From contig CM060893.1 of the NCBI GenBank assembly GCA_030762935.1, positions 14,142,897-14,206,896 on the forward strand: a DNA stretch of 64,000 nt, written 5' to 3'. The stretch is from Hymenopus coronatus. Taxonomy: Eukaryota > Arthropoda > Insecta > Mantodea > Hymenopodidae. Below, one piece after another: positions 46,101-56,659 of this stretch. Each line of letters starts with the position of its first letter. Position 1 is the stretch's first letter. The position numbers and the translations under genes are program-made. The notes under the pieces were generated by a model that ran no database searches, was not told the DNA's origin, and worked only from the letters and a program-made list of their open reading frames with translations.

Positions 46101-48409
46101 GAATTAGTTTAATATGTTTTCTCGTCAATATTGCTATGTGTTAAACGAATCTGGAAACGCAGTGTGCGCGCGGATTATATCCATGTGCTGCGAATTAGAA
46201 GAGAAAAAAAATTCAGGCAGTTTTCTGATAGCCTTGCCAACATTAACATTTCCACCTTTCCCTCCGTTCCGTGCAGGCTTTAGGCAAATAGAGTCAAATA
46301 ACTTTTACTATGGACGTCGAAATATATTTGCTAATTATCTTTATATGTATATTATTTATGAGTAAATACCCTGAAACTGTTTAATATCGACCCAGCATCA
46401 CTCATAAAAAACTACAAAATGAATGATGTAGTATAACCACATTTTGCGCGTGCTGCCAACAAAATTCAGAAATTGCAAACTATTAGTTTTTGTGCTTTTG
46501 TGTATTACAAATAAATAATAAACACAGTATAAAAGTGGAAGTTTTAATTTATGTTAAATTTTACATTGTCTTCAATTTTGGTAAGTGCAGTGCGGAACAA
46601 TATTTATCTCCATCCCTTTAATGAGGTAGCCATCTTAGTACGCCTTAAAATTAGTCCGCTTGTAATGTAACGGTGACGCTTCGGTTGACAACTTTTAGGG
46701 GCGTAAATCCTGAATTTACTTTGGTGGAGGGTTTTAAATAATGTATGTCGGCTTTAAATGCAAGTGAGAAGAGGTAGGAGGCACATACATGTTTTAAAAT
46801 ACTGTAATATAGTAGAAGTATTGCAATTAAAGCTATGCCATTGTAATGCATTAGGAAGATGGAAATAGTGTTTTATCAGATAATATGATTATAATACAGC
46901 AACTAATTATCATAATTTTAGCACTCTTCATTAAGAATTGCCAGGGAAACGTGAGGTTGTTGAATAAGGGGGTGGGGGTGTGTAGTTTCGTTATATTATG
47001 AGATGCTCATCTTTTGTTCAAAAGAAAGTATGATCTATAGTAAGCATCGAGAAAAATAGATAAAGGTTAAGAAATTGTGGATATGTGTCTGCATTCTGGA
47101 TAACATTAACAATATTTGAATGTATATTAAGTGCTGGTAGCTTAGCAGTTTTGTTTGTGAAGTATTAAGTCATAAATAAAACTGGAGTTAAGTGAATACT
47201 TACTTAAAATATCAGTTGCATATAAAGGTAACACGAATATTAATGTATTGTCTTGTACTCGTATGCAGAATAATAAATTACTGGACACAATTTTTTTAAA
47301 AGCAATTCTGTACAACTTGCCAAAGACCTTTAGGCTAAGCAAAAAAAGGACATCAATATTCAAAGTGGAAAATTCAGGCTTGTATATCTTTTAACTGGAG
47401 GAATTATTTTGCTGGAATTTCTCCCACACTTGCTGCAGGGATAACTGAGGTTTAAATGTGCAAATCCCTCTGCTATGCCTTGTCATTGTGTTCCAACTGC
47501 TCCTGTCGTCTCCTAAGAAAGCACTTTAACTTGTGCTGTGCAGCTTAGGGGCCTCAACAATGGGTTATGTTTAAAGAGCATGCCAAACACAGAACATTAA
47601 TGGGAGAATACCTTTTCTGCCTTTCAAAGTTGAGTTTTTTATGCATTTCAGACTTTCCCTAGATCTATGGAGTCAGCAGTTTCATTCCTCTCTTCCTTGG
47701 CAGGCAAGTCCCCAAAATATTGTTTCTATTTTTTAATTTCTTCAATTCACACCATTGCTTCTGTATTCTCCATTCGCATTACTGTTTCCATTTTTAAACA
47801 ATTGGGTATTCACTGATACTTATTCCTTTATTTTGATAACTTTGTGTTAGTTGTTCAAATAATGGCCAAACATTTGAAATACTGCATGATATAACATTAA
47901 TTTAACAACCTGATTTGTCATTGGAATACATCATAATTTGATTTACATTGTCCATAGCTAAATTGAGGCTAAATGAGTTCAAATGTTGATACTAAAACAA
48001 AACAGCCACTTCCTAATATGATAGGATTTGATATTTCTATTATTCTGTCATTAAGATCTCTATGTTATTACTTTCTGGTCTGATATAAACTTTTAAAATA
48101 ACAAAGCATAGCCCATGTTGAAGGACTCGCAAAACATAGCCAAGGGTATTTAGTAGAGTTACGGCCTTGAGAGTGAAGGGGTGACAAGACATAGCTGAGG
48201 AGTCTGTGAAGCTGCAAGCACAATAACTCCAAGAAGAAGTTGAAACCTCAGCAATCTTGTGGATTTAAAATCTGAAAATGTTTATATTTTCAACACTTTC
48301 AAATCTAGATCATCTGTGGAATTTTTTCCATGTAGAAATCACTTAAAGCAATTTTTGCATCATATATTGCTAAAACATAAAACTGTCTTGAAATTATATA
48401 ATAGAACTA
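46101..48409. other. unassigned AT-rich region
   Basis: No gene, TIR pair or repeat match found. Several short open frames are unsupported. Confidence 0.45.
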
Positions 48410-48422
48410 TTAGTAAAGCAAT

Positions 48423-48690
48423 GTCACCCTCCATGGTGTAATGGTTACCATGCTAACTTCATATACCCAAGGTTGCGGAGGACGATGGACTTTTTTGGGC
48501 ATAAAAATCCTTCGGAAGGGAAGTAAAGCCGTTGGTCTTGTGTCGTAGATTTACGGCACGTAAAAGAACCTCAAGTCTGATAGAGAGGCCTCTGAGCAAA
48601 ATTAATCGATCTATCATGCCCAGTATAAAATGGGACGCTGAGAAACACAGCAGTTAAAGAGCGTCCATAAATAACTCTCCATTTACCATT
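48423..48690 (+). mobile_element. SINE-1 with 13-bp target duplication
   Basis: TTAGTAAAGCAAT at 48410-48422 and 48691-48703. A box TGGTGTAATGG is intact; the B box is lost by a short deletion after AAGGTTGCGG. Contains the extra ACTTTTTTGGGCATAAAAAT segment also seen in the 13.4 kb copy. Confidence 0.92.
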
Positions 48691-48726
48691 TTAGTAAAGC
48701 AATTCTGTCATATGTTGGACAGAATT

Positions 48727-49521
48727 GAGGGGCTCAGTGCCAGAGGGAGCTATCCCTCACATTGTGATAAAATGAGTTTTTTTTTGTTTTTAGACAGCTT
48801 CTGCTGTCTCTCATGTCTGTAGAAATCTTGATAATATTAACTGTTTTAGAGTGCCATCTACAGTAACTTACAGAAACTGTGTCATTTTCCAAAGTGAGAA
48901 CGTTTGTGCCAGATGGGGATATCCCACTATGAAGCTGCCTGCTATTTAAAGAACAATGCCACCAAACTTACAGAACTTTAACTATTTTAATAGTATTGTT
49001 TATTGTTTAAACTATAGGCCAAGAAATAATGATTTTAGGCCTTAATACGTGAAACAGAATAATATGTAAGATTATTATTAAATATTAAGAATATTGTGTA
49101 AATAGTTGAAATTTTAGGCATTATACTATGTTGCAGATTATTCTGTTTTTCAAAATGGAGGTAAATAGTATAGCTAGTGAAGGAAAGAAACGAATATGCA
49201 AGCAAAACATATGGAAAAAATTTGTTGCTAAACGAAAAAGAAACAATGGTGAGGAATAAGAATAATATCATGTTTAGTTTCTCTCTCTGCATAAGTAAAC
49301 TTTTAGTAAATAATACGGTTTGCAGTGATAAATAAATAAAAAAAACTTAAATATCACTTTTTTGTATTTTCTAGGACATTTCAGAATGTGGATCAAATAT
49401 TGGATTTAAAAAAGTTGTACCTTAATATTACATTTTTCACCAAATGAACAACTCTAATAAAACTCCTTTTTTCTCAAATTTAGCTATTTGTGGGATAGCT
49501 CCCTCTGGCGCTGAGCCCCTC
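48727..49521. mobile_element. 795-bp TIR element with AATT target duplication
   Basis: Left GAGGGGCTCAGTGCCAGAGG and right, on the reverse strand, GAGGGGCTCAGCGCCAGAGG; pairing continues through GAGCTATCCC. AATT flanks both ends (48723-48726, 49522-49525). An inner related block GTGCCAGATGGGGATATCCC lies at 48907. No transposase coding. Superfamily not assigned. Confidence 0.75.
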
Positions 49522-49799
49522 AATTATAATCCCATATGGAATGATATTGGAGGGTCTGTCCTATTGTAATGCAAGCATTACAATGTTTTAAAATCCAGTC
49601 AATTCTGATCAGACCTGTCAGGTCAACTTGCCTGCCCGAACCCTTTTTTTTATATAGATTTCCCTGGTTACTTAGTATAATCATTAGCCTTGGTGCTTCA
49701 GGTTCACTTATGAGTTCATTTCAATATTTAACTTACATAGTGTGACATGATCTGACTAGTTTAAACAAAGCAACAAGTTGGAGAACAATGAACCTCTGC

Positions 49800-49990
49800 T
49801 GAGGTGTTGCATTGGGTTTTTCTACTCACTTTTATACACATTATTCCTACAAAAGCTTGTTCTTCTATCTACTAATTGTTGATCAAGACACAAATGTTTA
49901 TTATGCACACATTTATACATTTTACTGTAGATATAAGAAAGCAGTTGTAAGCCAAAATGACAGCTTTGTTACAAAACAGATCACTATCTA
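49800..49990 (+). repeat. family A repeat, old 5' fragment
   Basis: GTGTTGCATTGGGTTTTTCT ... AAAAGCTTGTTCTTCTATCT ... TTGTAAGCCAAAATGACAG resembles the family's first 200 bp with many changes. Confidence 0.45.
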
Positions 49991-50048
49991 ATGGCTTTGA
50001 AATTCCATGTTCTTTGCACACAAATAGCAACTTACCCTTTGAAAAAAA

Positions 50049-50472
50049 TCTGATGCGTTACATTCACGTGACTTTGTCTGTATCTCTAAGAAATTATTGT
50101 TAAAACACTTATTCTTCTATTTGTACTTCACGTTAATTGAGATAAACATTAACAGAAATTTTCTTATTACTTTCTTGTAAGTAGAAGGGAAATAAGGAAT
50201 ACACTTGGCTAAACCGATAGTCAAATATTATAAAAGCTAGTTACCAGGTGGTGGAAATCCATTTCTTTACTTTGCCAGGAGTTGACAAATTCCCATATGA
50301 GAAAAGCTCAAGTATTTTAAAACTAAAACCAATAACAAGAAATATCTAAAAAATGGTCAAACTCATAAAAAAATGTATATGACATAAATTGGATGCTTTA
50401 GAAAATCTGCATGTTTTGTAGGAAGTTTTTGTCTACCTCTTATTGTTTGTAAGTTATGCCAAATTCATCCAG
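50049..50472 (+). repeat. family A repeat, left part (host of LINE)
   Basis: TCTGATGCGTTACATTCACG to AAATTCATCCAGAA, where the LINE begins. The right part resumes at 54708. Confidence 0.88.
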
Positions 50473-50505
50473 AAGGGAGAGTTTGCGTTAAATGGAGAAA
50501 ATAAA

Positions 50506-51507
50506 ATGAGTTGTGGCCAAATCAAAGGTGGATGGAATAGTGGAGCGGGTCGGAAAAATGAGAGATCTGTGAATATGTGTTGTGACTGGAGATCGGGTGA
50601 TGCGCAGGAGAGTGTAGCATCACTTCGGTTAGTGATCGAGATCCTCAGGAAGGACCTCGTGGCGGCAAATAAAGAAATAAACGAACTAAGAAGTGAAAAT
50701 AAAAGAATAAGGAATGAAATTGAGAAAACAACGAGGTGCAAGGAGGGAGATGAACAGAAATGGCCTAGCAGAAGTGAAACAGCTCAGTGGGTAAACGTGA
50801 ATGCAAAGCGTCGGTCCCGGGGAAACAATTTAGCGAGTGCACGGAAAGATGAAGCTCTGCTGTCCAATAGTTTTCAGGTGCTGGAAACGAACCCAGCAGC
50901 ACAAAACCAAGCCGACACAGAAGAAACGGTGCATTCTGAAGATGGAAGCCAGCAGGAAAGCATGCCGAGCAAAACTAAAAATGTGGGTGAACACGTGTTC
51001 GAGAAAAGATCAGCCATAATTATAGGGGACTGATTAGTACGTCATACTAGTGAATATGTGGACGAAGACATCATAGTGTATTGTTTCCCAGGAGCCAGAC
51101 TACAGCATATTGAAAAGAAACTACGGGAAAACAGAGATGACCCGGACAACATAGTTATACACGCGGGCACCAACAACGTACGCAGCGCAGACACGCCTGA
51201 TGATATCATGCGAGAAACGTTACAGCTGGTGAAAACCACAAAGGAACTCTTTCCACGAGCCAGGATTTGTGTTAGTGCTATTTTACGCTGCAGAGATGAA
51301 GATGATCGCTTCATAGACACTATAAACTCAGTGCTTGAATGGTTATGCAGTGAACATGACTGTATGTATGTGGATGGAAATGCATGGATTAGAGACTATG
51401 ACTTGGGTCGTGATGGATTACATTTGAACAGAAGGGGGGTGAGTAAATTTGGCAGGTTGTTAGGTAGGATTGTAAGCCATCTCAGGCAAAAAAACCAAAT
51501 TGTGTAG
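50506..51507 (+). pseudogene. LINE ORF1: coiled coil plus SGNH/GDSL esterase domain, one internal stop
   Basis: Start at ATG 50506 (MSCGQIKGGW); upstream codons in this frame are family A DNA. Residues ~40-85 form a coiled coil (LVAANKEINELRSENKRIRN). The esterase starts at AIIIGD; the next codon is TGA (51031-51033) where the catalytic Ser of the GDS motif belongs, followed in frame by LVRH. Then come FPGARLQHI (Gly block), IVIHAGTNNV (Asn block) and GRDGLHLNRRG (Asp-x-x-His block). The frame otherwise runs to TAG at 51505-51507. In active elements such ORF1 proteins bind RNA and membranes or lipids. Confidence 0.88.
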
Positions 51508-51551
51508 TGAGCGGTGTTGAAAAAAATGGAGTCTATGGTTATCTGGCAAAC

Positions 51552-54539
51552 ATGGAAGGTAAGGAAATCACTACAGAGCCCCAAAAGGCTTATACTCAAT
51601 TTGATACCATTAGTAGGAAAAGGGGAGGGGAAGAAAAAAAGCAGAAAATAGCATGCAAAACATTTCAGACAGGTAAGAAAAATTGTTAAAAAATCTGCCA
51701 TTTAAATGTTCAAAGCTTAAGTAACAAAGTAACTGAATTAGAGGTACTAATGGCATCAGAGGAAATGAATGTACAGGTACTATGTCTCACTGAACACTGG
51801 TTCAGTGGGCAGAATGTAAATTGTGTAAATATAGCCAATTTTAAACTATCATCAGTATTTATTAGGGACAAATATATGCATGGAGGATCATGTAGAAATA
51901 GAAGTGAAAGATGTAAAAGAATTGCAGTATTTAAGTGTAGAAAAACATTTCGAGCTCTCAGTCACTGAGATAACAAAAACTCAAACAGTAATAGCATGCA
52001 TTTACAGGACACCTGATAGTGACTTCAATACATTCATAAAAAAATTAGATGAACTACTGCAAAAGTTAACAAAAAAGTATAAAAATATTGTGGTGTGTGG
52101 GGATTGGAACATTAACTTACTGCAGCAAAGCCAAAAAAGCGTAGAAATAGAAAATTTATTCAGGGTTTTCAACATAATTAATACAGTACAGGTTCCCACT
52201 AGAATATCAAAAAACTCGGTGTCACTTATTGATGTGTTAGCTACAAATATGAACTATGATCAGCCGGCGCAGGTAATGGAAATGGGTATCTCGGATCACA
52301 AAGCGCAAATCCTAAAAGTATCAAGTCAGTCATTGAACAAAAGTAGAATAACAAGCAGTAAAAGGCATTTTAATGAAGAAAATCAAAAGCAATTTAAATA
52401 CCTATTAAGCAAAGAAAGTTGGCATGACATTTATGAAGAAAAGGATGTACATGCAAAATTTGATAAGCTAATAGAAACAGTTCATCACAATTTTAATATA
52501 GCATTTCCACTGAAACAGGTTAGTATAAAGAACAAAAACCAAAAAGGGTGGGTGACCAAAGGTATAAAAGTATCCTCACAGAGAGTCAAATTCCTATCAA
52601 TGTTGGAAAAAAGGGGAAAGGTGTCAAGGGAAAACTTAAGTTATATAAATAAATATAAAAAAGTATACAGGAAAGTTATTAGGGATGCAAAAAAACTGGA
52701 AAATGATAGATATATTCAAAGAGCAACAAACCAAAGTAAGGCAACCTGGGAAGTAATCAATAAGGAAACCGGGAAAAGAAATTTGTGCATAAACCAATTT
52801 GTATTGATGCATGAAGGGCAAAAAACCAAAGATCCAGTTAAAATAGCTGAATTGTGTAATACATATTTTGTTGAGGGTCCAAATAAACTAGTAAGAGATA
52901 AATATGACACAGGGGTTAAAAAAGCAAGAGAAAACAGTAAGGTTAAAAGATGCATGAATTCAGTATTTATTAAACCTATAAATGAGCACGAACTGATAAG
53001 GGCAGCAAAAGGGCTGAAAAGCAAGCTCTCAGCAGGTCTAGACGAGATTCCTGATCTAGTAATAAAGGTTTGTGTAGAGGAAATAGCAAAACCATTACTG
53101 AATATCTATAATACCTCCTTAGAGACAGGAGTTTTCCCAGATAAATTAAAAACAGCTAAAGTTAGGCCCCTCCATAAAAAGGGACCCCAAGATGTGTTAC
53201 AAAATTACAGACCAATTTCTATGCTATCAGCATTCTCCAAGATTTTGGAGAAGCTAATGTTCAATAGAATTAGTAATTTTTTAGAGAAAAATAAAATTCT
53301 CACAGATACACAACATAATTTTAGGCGAAAAAAATCTACTGAATCGGCAGTTTGTGCCCTAGTTGAAAAAATTATTGCTGCTGTTGAAAAGAAAGGGAAA
53401 TCAATAGGTTTGTTCCTTGATCTAACGAAGGCATATGATGTGATTGATCATGATATACTACTGAGAAAGTTAGAGGTGTATGGTATTAGAGGAATAGCAA
53501 ATGCATGGTTTAAATTTACCTATCGAATCGATCTCAAGTAGTAGAAATTAGCAACCTGAATAAAGAACATCTCAGTATAGAAAGATGTCAATCTACGCAG
53601 AGGAAGGTAGGACAGGGGGTACCACAGGGATCTATATTGGGGCCTCTTCTTTTCTTGATTTATGTAAATGATCTCCCATTATGTGTCCAGGAGTCTGAAG
53701 TGGTGTTATTTGCTGATGATACAAACCTGCTGCTAAAAGCAAACAATGACAGAGATCTTCAGAAAAAAGTAAATGGGGATATAAGGAAATTTATATACTG
53801 GTTTGAGGTAAATAGACTGCTATTAAATACACAAAAAACTGTTGCTATGAGTTTTCATTCGAGTCATCATAGAAATGTGGCAAAACCGCAAATAAAAATA
53901 GACAATGAAATCATAAAATATGAAGATCAAACTAAATTCCTGGGGATAATTATTACAGAAGATCTTAAATGGGGAACACATATAAATATGCTAACCAAGA
54001 AACTAAGTGTGGGATGTTACATATTGAGTACATTGAAAAGAGTGACGAGTGTGCAAGTTTTTAGAAGTGCTTATTTTGCATACATCCATAGTCATATAAG
54101 GTATGGAATAATGTTCTGGGGGGCATCAACAGAATCTGAAAAAGTTTTTCGGTTGCAAAAGCGGGCCATAAGAATAATGACTGGCGAATCAAGTAGATCT
54201 CCGTGCAGGGAACTGTTCAAAAGGTTAAGGATTATGACTGCACCAAGTATGTATATATTAGGAGTTATCCATCATATCAGACGAATAAGGCATCAGTTAC
54301 CAGATAACCAAGAGATTCATTATCATAGTACAAGGCAGAAAGGAAACCTACATGTGCAATATTGCAGAACGAATCTAGCCAAAAACAGTGTAAATCATAA
54401 TGGAATAAAACTGTATAATAGGCTACCCCTTAATATAAAAAATATTGAAAATGTAAATCTGTTTAAGAAACAACTCAAATTGTACCTATTAGAGAATGCA
54501 TTTTATTCAGTTATGGAATATGTAAATAAGTCTTACTAA
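51552..54539 (+). pseudogene. LINE ORF2: APE endonuclease and reverse transcriptase, broken
   Basis: Frame from ATG 51552 stops at TAA 51687-51689 just before the endonuclease (CHLNVQSLSNKVTELEVLMA, VLCLTEHWF). A frameshift near 51885 leads to IACIYRTPDSDFNTFI, VVCGDWNINLL and SDHKAQIL. The RT begins at KTAKVRPLHKKGPQ, NYRPISMLSAFSKILEKLM and LFLDLTKAYDVIDHDILL. A second frameshift near 53515 precedes GVPQGSILGPLLFLIYVNDL and the catalytic LFADDTNLL. The C-terminal domain ends at 54539 (LYLLENAFYSVMEYV). Four breaks in all. Confidence 0.9.
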
Positions 54540-54707
54540 TTAAGGCAGTATGGATATGTGTGGTGACCCTAAACGCTGTATGCATATGTGTATGTGGGTG
54601 TGTGTGTGTCCTTTTAACTTATTGTTATATTCCTATGTAACTTATTGACGAGTCCATATCATGTATACATGATCTGAAGGATGAAATAAATGAATATGAA
54701 TATGAAT

Positions 54708-55128
54708 GAAGAGTGCTTCAGAGGCTATTTACAGAAAATTCAGAATATACATTTTATTACTTATGTAAATATCTTAAATATATGGTATTTTAATCAGTCA
54801 TTAGGGCCATTTTTGAGAAAATCAAAATTTTTCGAAAATTTTTCCATATAAAGGGTAATGTGGAGTGGGAGGTTTTTCCTCAAAATCTTTGTGTCACATT
54901 TTTGGAAGATACCAAACTTAAATATCAAGTTTGATATTTTACTGACTTTTCATTTTTATGTTATCGTGTTCACGGACACACATACACATACAGACCTCTT
55001 TCTGAAAATGCTTTTTTATTTGGATACAGAGACCCTAAAATATGTATTTCTGGTGAAATCTCGGTATTGAATTTTTGAGTGGAATGCAATACCTTCACTA
55101 TATATACCATGTACTATATAGAGAAAGT
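54708..55128 (+). repeat. family A repeat, right part after LINE
   Basis: TGCTTCAGAGGCTATTTACA to ATAGAGAAAGT. Completes the copy begun at 50049. Its terminal palindrome is partly decayed (TATATATACCATGTACTATA). Confidence 0.88.
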
Positions 55129-55159
55129 AAAAAAGTATGCTTATTCCAGAATTCAAACC

Positions 55160-55560
55160 AATAAAAAGTATATTTTAACACCAGAAAGATTGAGTCTTTA
55201 AATGAGATTACATTTTTTTTGCAATAAAATTTTGTCTACCAGTTTCAGTATACTACATAGTTATAGAAAAGTTATAGAAGAGGTTTTTACAGCCTCTACC
55301 AGAAAATGTCTATACATTTAATTTTTCATACAAATTCCTTAAAACTATATTGTTTTAATCAAAACCATTAATGCCACATACAAAATAAAAACAATTTTCC
55401 CATATAAAGGAAGCTCAGGGTGTTGATGGTTGGAAGATGTTGAACTAAGTATTGCCCTTAAATTGTTTTATTTGTTTTTTGAGTTATGCTTGACTTGCAC
55501 AATCACACATATATGCACTCACACTTACACATTTTACATTTTTATGATTATATTTTACAA
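55160..55560 (+). repeat. family A repeat, old 3' part
   Basis: Weak but ordered matches: AATAAAATTTTGTCTACCAG, TTTTAATCAAAACCATTAAT, TTTCCCATATAAAGGAAG, TTTGAGTTATGCTTGACTTG, then a CA-rich stretch. Confidence 0.5.
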
Positions 55561-55907
55561 ATTCAAGTTGTATTGACCAGCTTAAAGTTCAAATTTGAAT
55601 TCATGATGTGACATATAGAAGGAATATGAGATACTATTTTAAGTTATTTTCTTCATTACATTTAAAATTGTAATTAGACTCAATGGTTGTAAGCTTAAAA
55701 TCAGTTCTATTATCTGAATGAATATCTAGAATATCATATGAGCAAAAAAATAGGTAAATGAATATTTTTTCCTATGTTTCATGTGATAACAACCTGAAGC
55801 TAAAGACATTGACTTCGAAGAGAGATTTTTTTCTGAATCCAATCTGGCAGTCACTAAGAATATTTGCATTTTCATGATAAAATAACAATCATGAGAGAAC
55901 TATTTTT

Positions 55908-56349
55908 ACTTTCTCTACACTTACTGAACATAGTGTGTAGAGCAGATATTGCATTCCACCCAAAAATTATATACTGAGATTTCGCTGGAAATAGATGTTT
56001 TAGGGTCCCCTGCACTACTTGCCTCTCACCTAGACGGCCCGGGTTCAATCCCAAGTGACTGCATATGAGATTTGTGGTGGACAAAGCGGCACAGGGGCAG
56101 GTTTTCTCCAGGTTTTCGGGTTTCCCCTGCCATCGCATTCCACCGGTGCTCCATCTTCATTCTGTGTATCACCTGTGTCATCGCCTACAGTGCCACAAAG
56201 AGTAAAAGGGGCATTAAACACTACCCCCCAAAAAAAAAATCTGCTGATGTTTGTTTTCATTAGCATGGTATAGAAAGAAAAATAATCTTTTGTAAGAAGC
56301 TTTGTTTGTAGAACAGCTAGAGAAAGTCACATGAGTGTAACACATCAGA
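55908..56349 (-). repeat. family A remnant split by SINE-3
   Basis: 3' end at 55908-56011 (ACTTTCTCTACAC to TTTTAGGGTCCCCTG) and 5' end at 56239-56349 (TTAGCATG ... CACATCAGA). The middle ~600 bp of the family is missing; SINE-3 sits at the join. Confidence 0.75.
56012..56238 (+). mobile_element. SINE-3 (tRNA-headed)
   Basis: Head TTGCCTCTCACCTAGACGGC with B box GGGTTCAATCCC at 56041-56052, a GC-richer body (GGTTTTCTCCAGGTTTTCGG, TTTCCCCTGCCATCGCATTC), and an A-run at 56226-56238. Single copy here apart from a possible relative at 36130. Confidence 0.65.
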
Positions 56350-56571
56350 TTTTTTTATACAATGAAGTGGAGCAAAAGTGTTCTTTGTCTTCAGTTTTTA
56401 ATGTGTTTGATGATGTGTATTTTATGTTGTAAGTGAAAATTAGGAGCTGAGAGTTTGTATTCTAAAAGTATCATAATGCAATACTGAAACTTGGATTATG
56501 AAATTATTTCATCACAAATAACAATTCCTAAAGTGACCGCTAATCATTTACATTTTTAGAAGCAGTGACAA

Positions 56572-56659
56572 ATGCGTGCAAAAATGAACAAAGAAAACAA
56601 GGAGAATGCATCAGGCAGAAGATCAACGAGGTTGATGGCTGCTGAAGGTGCTGCTCAAG
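56572..56659 (+). CDS. gene B start exon
   Basis: Acceptor CATTTTTAG at 56551-56559 shows that a 5' UTR exon precedes it. A TGA lies 6 bases before the chosen ATG in frame; the other frames of this exon hold stops. A second in-frame ATG (MNKENKEN) three codons later is an equally good start. Donor CAAG|GTAATA; 29 codons plus one base. Confidence 0.75.

Larger units (their letters stand above)
50473..54707 (+). mobile_element. CR1-like LINE, near full length, inserted in family A
   Basis: ~4.2 kb with ORF1 (coiled coil plus SGNH esterase) and ORF2 (endonuclease plus reverse transcriptase), ending in a (GAATAT)-type short repeat tail after GATGAAATAAATGAATATG. Esterase-type ORF1 and the lack of a poly(A) tail fit the CR1/L2 side of non-LTR elements. 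Both edges are set by family A homology. Two stops and two frameshifts break the ORFs. Confidence 0.9.

Noticed and set aside
49035..49292. Hydrophobic 85-codon reverse frame as a membrane protein
   Set aside because: Lies wholly inside the 48727-49521 TIR element, in AT-rich sequence that gives Phe/Leu/Ile-rich frames by composition.
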